Origin: Naasia sp.
GTDB taxonomy: Bacteria > Actinomycetota > Actinomycetes > Actinomycetales > Microbacteriaceae
Assembly (NCBI RefSeq): GCF_025465545.1
Contig: NZ_JAODMK010000003.1
Coordinates: 89,999 to 153,998, forward strand
Direction: 5' to 3'
DNA length: 64,000 bases
Shown: positions 17,167 through 25,449 of the stretch, in pieces
Position numbering within the stretch: the first letter of the stretch is position 1
How the letters are laid out: the number at the start of each line of letters is the position of its first letter
Notes under the pieces: model-generated
Told to the model about the DNA's origin: nothing
What the model saw: only the letters and a program-made list of their open reading frames with translations
Database searches by the model: none
Translations under genes and position numbers: made by a program

Positions 17167-17211
17167 TCACTATATATGGGGTCTCTGGCATCCCTACAAC
17201 CCTAAATGTTG
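17167..17211 (-). promoter_or_regulatory. nrdA promoter with tandem NrdR boxes
   Basis: On the minus strand TTGTAG (17194-17199) and TATATA (17171-17176) are separated by 17 nt and make a good vegetative promoter. Two NrdR-box cores overlap it: ctatatatgg at 17170-17179 (9 of 10 to C-w-A-T-A-T-A-T-w-G) and ctaaatgttg at 17202-17211 (8 of 10). They begin exactly 32 bp apart, the three-helical-turn spacing known for NrdR, the ATP/dATP-sensing repressor of ribonucleotide reductase genes. nrdR itself is not in the window. Confidence 0.8.
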
Positions 17212-17306
17212 CGGCGTGTCGTACACACGGTGTGCATAACCAGGCCGACTTATCCACACGCTAGAGCAGACCCCTGACACTTGGCGGCCTCTAGGATGAA
17301 GGCCCT

Positions 17307-18515
17307 GTGAGTAGTTATGTCGGCCTCGTCCGCACGCCGGGCGTCGCGCGCATCATGGGGGCCCAGCTCCTGGCCAGATTCCCGAGCGGCATGCTCTCGC
17401 TCGGGTTCCTGCTGCACATCGAGCGCACGACCGGCTCGTACGCGGCGGCCGGTCTCGTGCTCGCCGCGCTCAGTGCCGGCCAAGCCATCTCCGGGCCGCT
17501 CACCAGCCGGCTGATGGGCATCTTCGGCATGCGGCCGGTGATCCTCGCCACCGTCATCGCGTGCAGCCTCACCATCCTCGAGCTCGCCCTCGTGGAGCAG
17601 TCCGTGCCGGCATCGATGGCCGTCGCGCTTCTGGCCGGGCTGACCTACCCGCCGATCCAGCCGGCGGTGCGCACGATCTATCCGAAGATGGTGAACTCCC
17701 GTCAGCTGACCCCGCTCTTCTCCCTGGACGCCTCCGCGCAGGAGCTCATCTGGGTCGGCGGCCCGGTGCTCGTCACCTTCGTCTCGACCCAGATCGGCAC
17801 TGTCCAGGGCATCCTGCTGTCGGTGGTGCTGATGGCGGGCGGCGGGGCGTGGTTCCTGTCCTCGCCGGAACTCGGCCGGGTGCGCATCCCGCGCAGCAGG
17901 CGCCGCTTCGGGCAGGTGCTCACGCGTCCGACGGTGCTGCTCGCCACCGTGGTCGGGTTCCTCCTGATCGGCTCCTGCGCGGCCATCGAGACCGGGATCG
18001 TCGCGGTCTTCGGCGACGACGGCCCCGAGGCGGGCATCGTGCTCGCGATCTGGTCGATCGGCTCACTCGCGGGCGGGCTCCTGCTCGGCCACATCCCCAT
18101 CGGCCCCTGGGCCCTCGCCCGTCGCGTCCTGATCGTGACAGTGGGGCTCGCGCTGGCGGCGTTCGCCCTCAACTTCTGGTGGCTGGCGCTCACGCTCGTC
18201 ATCTCGGGGCTGGGGCTCGCGCCCGCCCTCGCCGTGATCTTCGCGATCACCTCGTCCAGCGTGAAGTTCAGCGACACCGCCGAGGCCTACGGCTGGGTCG
18301 GCACGGGCCAGCTCATCGGCGCAGCCCTCGGCTCCGCCGCCGCCGGCTTCCTCATCGACCAGAACGGCGCGATCGGCGCCTTCTGGGTCGCCATCACGCT
18401 CGCCTCCGCGGGCCTCCTCGCCGCCGTCATCGGCAAGCGCTGGCACCCGGATCTGCGGCACCGCGACGCGAGCCCTCTTCCGGACACCGACGCCGTGCCG
18501 GTGCAGCCGAGCTGA
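17307..18515 (+). CDS. MFS transporter, 12-TM
   Basis: This 402-residue membrane protein starts MSSYVGLVRTPGVARIMGAQLLARFPSGMLSLGFLLHIER, typical of a subfamily of actinobacterial MFS permeases. Twelve hydrophobic segments are visible, with PPIQPAVRTIYPKMV in the helix 4-5 region and a polar C-terminus. The substrate is unknown. The start is GTG 17307; TAGGAT lies 9 nt upstream and could be a -10 element. It is divergent from nrdA and convergent with the FMN reductase gene. Confidence 0.85.
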   Translation: MSSYVGLVRTPGVARIMGAQLLARFPSGMLSLGFLLHIERTTGSYAAAGLVLAALSAGQAISGPLTSRLMGIFGMRPVILATVIACSLTILELALVEQSVPASMAVALLAGLTYPPIQPAVRTIYPKMVNSRQLTPLFSLDASAQELIWVGGPVLVTFVSTQIGTVQGILLSVVLMAGGGAWFLSSPELGRVRIPRSRRRFGQVLTRPTVLLATVVGFLLIGSCAAIETGIVAVFGDDGPEAGIVLAIWSIGSLAGGLLLGHIPIGPWALARRVLIVTVGLALAAFALNFWWLALTLVISGLGLAPALAVIFAITSSSVKFSDTAEAYGWVGTGQLIGAALGSAAAGFLIDQNGAIGAFWVAITLASAGLLAAVIGKRWHPDLRHRDASPLPDTDAVPVQPS

Positions 18516-18529
18516 GGCGTTCGCCCCCT

Positions 18530-18545
18530 GTCGGCCGGGGCCGAC
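18530..18545. terminator. Short hairpin between convergent genes
   Basis: gtcggc-cggg-gccgac, a 6-bp stem with a 4-nt loop, lies 14 nt after the MFS stop and 11 nt before the end of the FMN reductase gene. It is suitably placed as a bidirectional terminator, but the stem is short. Confidence 0.4.
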
Positions 18546-18555
18546 CGGCCTCGGA

Positions 18556-19134
18556 TCAGCGCGCGGGCGCCAGCTCTCGCAGCGGACGCAGGGCTTCAGC
18601 GAGCGCGACGAGCTCGGCCAAGGCCAGCTGCAGCCGGCTGCGGTGGGTGTCGCTGGCCTGGAACTCCCCGTCGTCCGAGAGGAAGCTGCCCGGGAAGTTG
18701 ATCTCGACGTTCGTCAGCGTCGGCACGAGGCCGAGCGCCACGACAGCCGGCTTGAGCGCGATGACGCCGCGGGTCCCGGCGGACGCCCCGCCATAGCTGA
18801 CGAAAGTGACCGGCTTGCGGCGCCACTCGTGGCTGAGGAAGTCGAGGGCGTTCTTGAGCGCCGGCGAGAAGCTGTGGTTGTACTCGGGCGTCACGAACAC
18901 GAACGCGTCTGCCGCCTCCACACGCTCGCTCCAGGCGAGCGTGTGCGGCTTGGTGTACTGCCGCAGCAGTGGGTGGTTCGGCTCGTCCATGAAGGGAAGG
19001 GCGAGCTCCGCCAGGTCCACGAAGTCGACGTCACGTCCATCGACCCCGAGCAGGTCGCTCGTCACCCAGTCGGCGATGGGCCGCCCGATCCGTCCCGGTC
19101 GAACACTGCCCACGATGACCATGACTCGCGTCAT
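18556..19134 (-). CDS. NADPH-dependent FMN reductase family protein
   Basis: This 192-residue flavodoxin-fold oxidoreductase has the FMN-phosphate loop GSVRPGRIGRPIADW at residues 8-22, the isoalloxazine-contact motif PEYNHSFSPALKNALDFLSHEW, and FVSYGGASAGTRG. It belongs to the NAD(P)H:FMN/quinone reductase group (COG0431). The physiological acceptor is not evident. It is divergent from the aldo/keto reductase gene at 19239, with about 100 bp between. Confidence 0.88.
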   Translation of the reverse strand: MTRVMVIVGSVRPGRIGRPIADWVTSDLLGVDGRDVDFVDLAELALPFMDEPNHPLLRQYTKPHTLAWSERVEAADAFVFVTPEYNHSFSPALKNALDFLSHEWRRKPVTFVSYGGASAGTRGVIALKPAVVALGLVPTLTNVEINFPGSFLSDDGEFQASDTHRSRLQLALAELVALAEALRPLRELAPAR

Positions 19135-19238
19135 TCCTGCCTCTTCTCCTCGGTACCCACCGACCTCTATGCAAACGAATGGGGCAGCGAGGTATTCCGG
19201 TGTGACGGAGGAGGCGCGGAGGTCGCGCGGATAATGGC

Positions 19239-20072
19239 GTGGTGACCGGCACCACGATGTCCCCCACTCTCCCGCTCAACGACGGCCGCGCCATCCCGCA
19301 GGTGGGACTGGGCGTGTACAAGATCGCCGAGGAGGACATCGGTGGCGTGATCGCCGAGGCCCTCCGGATCGGCTACCGGCACATCGACACGGCCGCGCTC
19401 TACCACAACGAGCGCGGGGTCGGCAGGGCGGTGGCGGAGGCCGCGCTGCCGCGCGAGGAGCTGTTCGTCACGACGAAGCTCTGGAACGACGAGCACGGCT
19501 TCGACCGAGCGCTCCGGGCGTTCGACGAGAGCCTCGGCAAGCTCGGGCTCGACTATGTCGACCTCTACCTCATCCACTGGCCGGTGCCGAGCAAGGACCT
19601 CTACGTGGAGACCTGGCGGGCCCTCGAGCGGATCCGGGACGAGGGACGCGCGCGCTCGATCGGTGTCTCCAACTTCACCGAGGCGCACCTCGCCCGGCTG
19701 CTCACCGAGACCGAGACGGCCCCCGCCGTCAACCAGGTCGAGCTGCACCCCTGGCTGCCGCAGGACACGGTGCGTGAGTACGACCAGGCGCACGGCATCC
19801 TCACCGAGGCGTGGTCTCCGCTGGCCCGCGGCCGCTTCCTCGGCAACGAGGTGCTGGAGCGGATCGCCGCGAAGCACGGCAGGAGCGTCGCGCAGGTCGT
19901 GCTCCGGTGGCATCTCGATCACGGGAACGTGGTGATCCCCAAGTCGGTGACCCCGGCTCGGCTTCGCGAGAACTTCGACCTGTTCGACTTCTCCCTCGAC
20001 CTGGACGACCTGTCGGAGATCGCGTCGCTGGACTCCGGCGAGCGCACCGGCCGGCATCCGGACGAGGACTGA
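19239..20072 (+). CDS. Aldo/keto reductase (second paralogue)
   Basis: This 277-residue NADPH-dependent carbonyl reductase has Asp-Tyr in HIDTAALYHNERGVG, Lys in TTKLWND, His in LIHWPVP, and the cofactor loop VVIPKSVTPARLRENFDLF. It resembles the 5856 gene more than the 20822 gene. The start is ambiguous: GTG 19239, GTG 19242 or ATG 19257 (MSPTLPLNDG), none with a strong ribosome site. The downstream alpha/beta hydrolase begins one base after the stop codon, which implies coupling. Confidence 0.88.
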   Translation: MVTGTTMSPTLPLNDGRAIPQVGLGVYKIAEEDIGGVIAEALRIGYRHIDTAALYHNERGVGRAVAEAALPREELFVTTKLWNDEHGFDRALRAFDESLGKLGLDYVDLYLIHWPVPSKDLYVETWRALERIRDEGRARSIGVSNFTEAHLARLLTETETAPAVNQVELHPWLPQDTVREYDQAHGILTEAWSPLARGRFLGNEVLERIAAKHGRSVAQVVLRWHLDHGNVVIPKSVTPARLRENFDLFDFSLDLDDLSEIASLDSGERTGRHPDED

Positions 20073-20073
20073 C

Positions 20074-20817
20074 ATGGTCGCGCTGCCCCGCTACGCGAGC
20101 GGGCCGGGGGCGGGACGACCCGCGCTGCTCGTGCACGGGCTGTCGAGTGACGCCGCCGGCTGGTGGCGTGTGCAGGAGCACCTGGTCGGCGCGGGGTGGC
20201 GGGTGACGGCGGTCGATCTGCGCGGGCACGGCCGCGCGCCGCGTGCCGACTCGTACGGGATGGGCGACTACGCCGCGGATCTCGCCGAGGTGCGCGACGA
20301 GGGCGGGCCATGGGACGTGGTCCTCGGTCACTCGCTCGGGGCGTCCTCAAGCCTCCTCGCCGCCGTCGACCGACCGGGCTGGTCCCGGCGCCTCGTGCTC
20401 ATCGATCCCGTCGTGTCGATCGACGCGTCCGGCCTCGCCTCGATCGGCGCCGACGCCCTCGCCGAGAAGAGCGCGGCGACGCTCGAGTCGATCGCGGCAG
20501 CGCATCCGCGCTGGCATCGCCGGGACATCGAGGCGAAGGTCGCCGCGCTGGAGCGGGTCGATGCGGCTGCGATCGCCCTCACCGTCGCGGACCCCTCGGG
20601 GTGGCAGCTGCGCGATGCGCTCGCGTCGGTTCCGGTGCCCACGCTGCTGATCGCCGCCGACCCGGACCTCGGTGGCCTCCTCGACCCCGGGCACGCCGGC
20701 GAGGCGGCGGCCGCCAACTCCCGGATCACCGCGGCGAGCGTCGCGGGAGCCGGGCACAGCGTCCATCGCGAGGACGCCGACGCACTGCTCTCGCTCGTCG
20801 ATCGCTTCCTGGGCTGA
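20074..20817 (+). CDS. Alpha/beta hydrolase
   Basis: This 247-residue protein has an alpha/beta-hydrolase fold: oxyanion-hole LLVHGLSSDAAGWW near residue 20, VDLRGHGRA, the nucleophile elbow GHSLGAS (Ser about 91), an acid in LLIAADPDLGG, and the catalytic His in GAGHSVHRE close to the C-terminus. All triad positions are present, so it is likely an active esterase or lipase-like enzyme; the substrate is unknown. It forms a pair with the aldo/keto reductase (1-nt spacing) and converges with the next gene. Confidence 0.85.
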   Translation: MVALPRYASGPGAGRPALLVHGLSSDAAGWWRVQEHLVGAGWRVTAVDLRGHGRAPRADSYGMGDYAADLAEVRDEGGPWDVVLGHSLGASSSLLAAVDRPGWSRRLVLIDPVVSIDASGLASIGADALAEKSAATLESIAAAHPRWHRRDIEAKVAALERVDAAAIALTVADPSGWQLRDALASVPVPTLLIAADPDLGGLLDPGHAGEAAAANSRITAASVAGAGHSVHREDADALLSLVDRFLG

Positions 20818-20821
20818 CCGC

Positions 20822-21805
20822 CTACCAGCGTCCGTGCACGGCGGCGCGGAAGTGCCGATCGTAGATGTCGGCGACCGCGATGCGGAAGTCCTCACCCAGG
20901 TCGGGGACGGATCCCGCCGCCGCGTTCGCCCGCGCCTGCTCGGCGTTGCGCGCGCCCGGGATGACGGTGCTCACGCCCTCCAGCTGAGCGATCCAGGCCA
21001 GCGCCGCCTGCGCGGCCGTGAGCCCCTCCGGCGCGAGGGCGGCGAACGCCCGAGCGGCGCTGATCCCTGTCGCGAAGTCGACGCCGGCGAAGGTCTCCCC
21101 CACGTCGAAGGCTTCGCCGCTCCGGTTGTAGGTGCGGTGGTCGTTCTCCGCGAACGTCGTGCGCTCCGTGTACTTGGCGCTGAGCAGGCCGGAGGCGAGC
21201 GGGACACGGGCGATGATGCCCACCCCGGCCGCGGCGGCCGCGGGCAGCACCTCGTCGAGCGGCTTCAGCCGGAACGCGTTGAGGATGATCTGCACGGTCG
21301 CGGTGCCCGGCCGAGCGATCGCGGTGAGCGCTTGGCTCGTCTCCTCGACGCTCACGCCGTACGCGGCGATGGCGCCGTCCGCGACCAGGGTGTCGAGGGC
21401 GTCGAAGACCTCGTCCGAGAGGTACACCGCGGTGGGCGGGCAGTGCAGCTGCACGAGGTCGAGGGTGTCGACGCCGAGGTTCTTGCGGGAGCGATCGGTC
21501 CAGGCGCGGAAGTTCTCGAGGACGTAGTTCTCGGGCAGCTGGTCGACGCGACGCCCCATCTTGGTGCCCACCGTGAGGCCTGCTTCCGGGTTCGCGGCCA
21601 CGAACTCGCCGACGAACCGCTCACTGCGGCCGTCGCCGTAGACGTCCGCGGTGTCGTAGAAGGTGACGCCCGACTCGAGCGACGCGTCGAGGACCTTCCG
21701 GGCATCCGCCGGGGTCACATCTCCCCAGTCGGCACCGAGCTGCCAAGTGCCGAGCCCGATCACCGAGACGGTGCGGCCGGTCCTGCCGAGGATGCGGGTG
21801 TCCAT
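20822..21805 (-). CDS. Aldo/keto reductase (YajO/Tas-like, third paralogue)
   Basis: This 327-residue AKR belongs to the longer subgroup. It starts MDTRILGRTGRTVSVIGLGTWQLG, with Asp/Tyr in FYDTADVYGDGRSERFVGEF, Lys in GTKMGRR and His in QLHCPP. It ends in the cofactor-binding STVIPGARNAEQARAN. The start ATG is preceded by aaggag (GACAAGGAGAACC), a strong site. It is not part of the 19239 operon, as it is transcribed toward it. Confidence 0.9.
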   Translation of the reverse strand: MDTRILGRTGRTVSVIGLGTWQLGADWGDVTPADARKVLDASLESGVTFYDTADVYGDGRSERFVGEFVAANPEAGLTVGTKMGRRVDQLPENYVLENFRAWTDRSRKNLGVDTLDLVQLHCPPTAVYLSDEVFDALDTLVADGAIAAYGVSVEETSQALTAIARPGTATVQIILNAFRLKPLDEVLPAAAAAGVGIIARVPLASGLLSAKYTERTTFAENDHRTYNRSGEAFDVGETFAGVDFATGISAARAFAALAPEGLTAAQAALAWIAQLEGVSTVIPGARNAEQARANAAAGSVPDLGEDFRIAVADIYDRHFRAAVHGRW

Positions 21806-21965
21806 GGTTCTCCTTGTCCTCGACCGGCGGCGCGGTCGGTGTCCGGCGCCGAGCGCGCCTTCCTCCTTTCTACCCGCTCCGCCGGACCTCGGATCGCGGG
21901 AGCGAATCGGTAACGATCACCGGCAACCGAACACGAGGGATGCTCGCAGTTCTACTGTCGGCCAC

Positions 21966-22868
21966 ATGACTCGTCGACTCCGCTGCATCGCCGCGGCTGC
22001 GCTCGTGCTCGGCCTCGCCGGCTGCTCCTCGGTGGGTGCCGGAGGCAGCAGCTCAGGGGCGGACGGCGGCGGGGCCGGCGAGCCGGGCGTGGCCCAGCCC
22101 GGGGTCGTGCAGCCGGGCGCCGCGGGCGGCGAGGACAGCGGCCGACGCGACGTCATCGTCACGGGCGAGCTCAGCGTCATCTCGCCGGATCCGCTGAAGG
22201 CGGCCGACGACGCCCGGAAGATCGTGCAGGCGGCGGGCGGCCGGCTGGACGGCGTGACGAAGCAGCCGGCGAACGACTTCCAGGACGCGAGCGCTCAGCT
22301 CATCACGCGCATTCCCACCGATCGCCTCGACGCGACCCTCTCGCAGCTGCAGGATCTCGGTGAGGTGGGCTCCCTGACGACCTCGTCGTCCGACGTGACG
22401 CAGGTCACGACCGACCTCGATGCGCGGATCTCGAGCCTTCAGGCGTCCGTCGGACGTCTCCGTGACCTGATCGGCAGCGCCGCGGACACCGCGGACCTGA
22501 TCGCGATCGAGAAGGCGCTGAGCGACAGGGAGGCCGAGCTGGAGAGCCTCACCGCTCAGCGGAACCGGCTGGGCGACCAGGTGGACTACGCGACCATCAC
22601 GGTCTCGTTCACGACACCCGCCGCCGCTCCCGATTCGGCGCCCACCGACTTCTGGGGGGCGGTCGCCGCGGGGTTCGGAGCGCTGATGGCGGCCCTGACC
22701 GCGGCAGGCCTCGCGTTCGGCGCGGCCCTTCCCTGGCTGATCTTCCTCGGTCTGCTGGCGCTGCTGGTGCTTCTGGCCGTCCGCCTGCTCCGCGGCGCTT
22801 CCCGGCGTGCGCGGTCCGTCCCTCCCGGCGCCGACCTGCCAGAAAATCCCGTTGTCCGGTCCCGATAG
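21966..22868 (+). CDS. DUF4349 lipoprotein
   Basis: This 300-residue protein starts at ATG 21966. The signal peptide MTRRLRCIAAAALVLGLAGCSS ends in a lipobox with Cys at about residue 20, followed by a Gly/Ser/Pro-rich spacer. The DUF4349 domain comes next (VIVTGELSVISPDPLKAADDARKIVQ through DYATITVSF), with a coiled-coil-prone stretch (DLDARISSLQASVGRLRDLI). A membrane helix near residues 255-280 and a basic tail follow. The family is membrane-anchored and of unknown function. TACTGT lies 7 nt before the ATG, so the mRNA may be leaderless. Confidence 0.88.
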   Translation: MTRRLRCIAAAALVLGLAGCSSVGAGGSSSGADGGGAGEPGVAQPGVVQPGAAGGEDSGRRDVIVTGELSVISPDPLKAADDARKIVQAAGGRLDGVTKQPANDFQDASAQLITRIPTDRLDATLSQLQDLGEVGSLTTSSSDVTQVTTDLDARISSLQASVGRLRDLIGSAADTADLIAIEKALSDREAELESLTAQRNRLGDQVDYATITVSFTTPAAAPDSAPTDFWGAVAAGFGALMAALTAAGLAFGAALPWLIFLGLLALLVLLAVRLLRGASRRARSVPPGADLPENPVVRSR

Positions 22869-22934
22869 ACGGGATTCTGTGGCGCGTCGCGCCCACCCGC
22901 GGACCGCCGCCGGGGCCGATCGGAGGGCAGGGGG

Positions 22935-23801
22935 CTAGAGCAGGTGGCGGGGAACCCGGCGGCGGCGCACGATGACCGCGGCCACGCCGCAGCCGGCACT
23001 GGCGGCCGTCATCGCCACGATGAGCGCCAGCAGACCCGAGTCGCTCGGGGAGGGAAGAGGGGCGCCCTCTGCGCTCGTCTCGGTCGCCAGAAGTCGCGTG
23101 TTCGGCTCGACGACGGCGGGGACCGCGGACTTGGCTTCCTCGATCGCCTGGGTGGCCGCCGTCGCCTGCAGGCTGGTCAGCGCCGGCCCCTTCGGAGCCA
23201 CGGCCACCTTCGGTGCCGCCGTCACGACGGGCGCGGACGAGGAGGCGTCGGTCGCACTCGACGGCGCATCACGGGACCCGGAACTGGTCGCCGATGCGGA
23301 ACCCGAGGGGTCCGACTTCGTGGCGGGCTTCGAGGTCTCGGGCTGGCTGGCGCTCGGCTGCGACCCGCTCGGCTTCGCCGGCGCGGTCGCCGGCTTCGGC
23401 GCGGTCGCCGGCTTCGGCGCGGTCGGGGTGGTGGCGGGAGGCTCGGACGTCTCGGACGGGGGCGCGGGGTCGGTCGCCGCCGGGGGCGGCCCCTGCGCAG
23501 GAGGAGGAGGGTCCCCGGCGGGGGGCGTCGTGTCGGCGGGTGCGGGAGTCGTCGGCACCGGGTCGGGGTCCGGGATGGCGGGCGGGTCCACAGGGGGGCA
23601 GGAGGGATCCAGCGGCAGCGCAGCGCAGTCGACCGGGAGGTCGACGACGCTGGTCACATGCATGCCCAGTGCGACGGCGCTCCCGGCGCCGGCTCCCACA
23701 AGCCCCCCGGCGAGGGCGACGCTCACGGCGACGCGCGCGAACACAGATCCCCCGCGCACTCGACCCCCAGCCTGTCGTCCTCGTCCCCCCGGCACGATCA
23801 C
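22935..23801 (-). CDS. Secreted Pro/Ala/Thr-rich protein with C-terminal membrane anchor
   Basis: I do not recognise the family. Of 288 residues, an N-terminal signal-like helix (FARVAVSVALAGGLVGAGAGSAVA) is followed by a short region with a pair of cysteines (VDCAALPLDPSCPP). A disordered Pro/Thr/Ala/Ser region of about 130 residues includes the repeat APKPAT. The end is a transmembrane helix (LLALIVAMTAASAGCGVAAVIV) and the tail RRRRVPRHLL. There is no LPxTG-type motif, so it is probably membrane-held with an extended extracellular arm. Such arms are often O-mannosylated by Pmt in actinobacteria (inference). Confidence 0.65.
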   Translation of the reverse strand: MIVPGGRGRQAGGRVRGGSVFARVAVSVALAGGLVGAGAGSAVALGMHVTSVVDLPVDCAALPLDPSCPPVDPPAIPDPDPVPTTPAPADTTPPAGDPPPPAQGPPPAATDPAPPSETSEPPATTPTAPKPATAPKPATAPAKPSGSQPSASQPETSKPATKSDPSGSASATSSGSRDAPSSATDASSSAPVVTAAPKVAVAPKGPALTSLQATAATQAIEEAKSAVPAVVEPNTRLLATETSAEGAPLPSPSDSGLLALIVAMTAASAGCGVAAVIVRRRRVPRHLL

Positions 23802-23852
23802 CTATCCTGCGCGAACTCCTCGCGACTCGCCAGACCGAAGCCCGAATGTCCC

Positions 23853-24296
23853 TCACTCGAAGGCAGACCCGGCCACGAGGGTCAGCAGCGCTTCGGCGTA
23901 CGCATCGTCCGCGCTCTCGGCCGAGAACGTCAGCGCCTCGCCGCGGAGCACGATGTCGACCTCGAACACCTCCGCCTCATCCGTGCCCGCGCGCCGCAGC
24001 GCCCGGAATGTGGCACGCAGCAGCTCGCGCAGCTGGTCCTCGCGCGGCAGCCAGAGGGCGTCGTCCATGGCGACCGAGTCGAGTGCCCACTCCGTGGTGC
24101 CGTTGAAGCCGAGGATGGTGCCGGTCGGGTAGCTGTGCGCTTCCACGGTCATCTCGCTGATCGTGAACACGTCGCCGAGCGTCTCCGCCAGATCGAGGCT
24201 GAACCGGTCGCCCGATGCAGGCTTCCAGCGCAGGCCTGCCGTTCGGAGGGCACGGGCGAGCGGCACGGAGATCACCGGGTCATTATCGGCGCTCAT
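23853..24296 (-). CDS. Conserved hypothetical protein, about 150 residues
   Basis: This 147-residue soluble protein begins VISVPLARALRTAGLRWKPASGDRFSL and contains GFNGTTEWALDSVAMDDALWLPREDQLRELL. It resembles small actinobacterial proteins sometimes annotated as pilus-assembly related, but there is no P-loop and I would not infer that function. Codon use is normal for the genome. It is divergent from the aldose epimerase gene, with 44 bp between. Confidence 0.7.
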   Translation of the reverse strand: MSADNDPVISVPLARALRTAGLRWKPASGDRFSLDLAETLGDVFTISEMTVEAHSYPTGTILGFNGTTEWALDSVAMDDALWLPREDQLRELLRATFRALRRAGTDEAEVFEVDIVLRGEALTFSAESADDAYAEALLTLVAGSAFE

Positions 24297-24340
24297 CCTG
24301 TCCGGTGCAGAGGCGAGGCGTTCAGGGAGAGAATTCCAGG

Positions 24341-25246
24341 GTGACCCCTCTCTCCGGCATCCAGTCCAGCATCGAGTCCGGCGACTACACCGCCGACATC
24401 GCCAGCATCGGCTCCACCCTGCGCACCCTTCGGCACAAGGGGCGCGACCTCGTGCGGGCGTTCGACGAGAACGAGGTGCGGCCCCGCTACCTGGGTGCCA
24501 CGCTCGTCCCCTGGCCGAACCGGGTGGTCGATGGCCGGTACAGCTTCGCGGGCGAGAACCAGCAGCTGGCCATCACCGAGCCCGAGCGCGGGCACGCCCT
24601 GCACGGTCTCGCGGTCTGGCTCGACTGGGCGGTGGTCGAGCAGACCGGCGATTCGGTCACGCTCGCCGTCACCGTGCCACCCCAGAGCGGCTACCCGCAC
24701 CGGGTGCAGGTGAGCGTGCGCTACCGGCTCGACGAGCAGGGCCTGGAGTGCGCCATGACCGCGACCAACACCGGTGAATCCCCTGCGCCCTTCGGCACGG
24801 CGGCCCACCCCTACCTGGTGGCAGGCGACGGCCTCATCGACGACTGGACGCTGCTCCTGCCGGCGGCCGAGGTCCTCGAGGTGGATGAGCGGCTCTCGCC
24901 GGTCGCGCTCGTGCCGGTCCCGGAGAAGCTGGACTTCCGGACGGAACGGCCGATCGGCGACACCCGGATGGACCACGCCTTCACTGCGCTCGAACGCGGA
25001 GCGGACGGCCGCGCTGTCGTCCACGCGACCGCTCCCTCGGGCACCGGCGTCGCACTGAGCTGGGGCCCCGAATACTCCTGGGTCCAGGTCTTCACGTCCG
25101 ACCTTCCTGACCCGGGGCTGAACCGCCGGGCCATCGCGGTGGAGGCGATGACCTGCCCGCCCGACGCGTTCAACTCGGGCACGGATCTCCTGATCCTCCA
25201 GCCGGGGGCGAGCTTCACGGGATCCTGGCGGATCAGCGCGCTCTGA
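24341..25246 (+). CDS. Aldose 1-epimerase family protein
   Basis: This 301-residue beta-sandwich epimerase starts at GTG 24341 (VTPLSGIQSSIESGDYTADI); the track start lies 42 codons upstream in the divergent promoter region. Catalytic landmarks are His in ERGHALHGLAVW, His in TAAHPYLV, the Asp in MDHAFT, and the catalytic Glu in IAVEAMTCPPDAFNSG. The substrate is probably a hexose; the YphB/GalM-like subgroup cannot be separated by eye. Confidence 0.88.
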   Translation: MTPLSGIQSSIESGDYTADIASIGSTLRTLRHKGRDLVRAFDENEVRPRYLGATLVPWPNRVVDGRYSFAGENQQLAITEPERGHALHGLAVWLDWAVVEQTGDSVTLAVTVPPQSGYPHRVQVSVRYRLDEQGLECAMTATNTGESPAPFGTAAHPYLVAGDGLIDDWTLLLPAAEVLEVDERLSPVALVPVPEKLDFRTERPIGDTRMDHAFTALERGADGRAVVHATAPSGTGVALSWGPEYSWVQVFTSDLPDPGLNRRAIAVEAMTCPPDAFNSGTDLLILQPGASFTGSWRISAL

Positions 25247-25298
25247 GTCCGGCCGCCGTCCCACGGCAGGATGCCGTCGCGCGAGAAGAGGAGCCGTC

Positions 25299-25340
25299 AT
25301 GGCAGTCACCGACGTCAGCGAGGCGCTCGCCGGCTCCTGA
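25299..25340 (+). CDS. 13-codon ORF with a strong ribosome site (remnant or leader peptide)
   Basis: GAGGAG lies 6 nt before an ATG that reads MAVTDVSEALAGS and stops. No in-frame continuation and no recognisable downstream homology exist before the lipase maturation factor gene at 25450. It may be the surviving 5' end of a deleted gene or a leader peptide, or chance. Confidence 0.25.
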   Translation: MAVTDVSEALAGS

Positions 25341-25449
25341 CCGCGAGCCTCCGCTCGGCGCTGCTCTCAGCCTGCCCGGATCCAGTGCCCACTCTCGTGC
25401 GCGGGTCAACTCCCTTCCGCGGACCCCCGGTGCGGCCTAGCGTCCGAGC

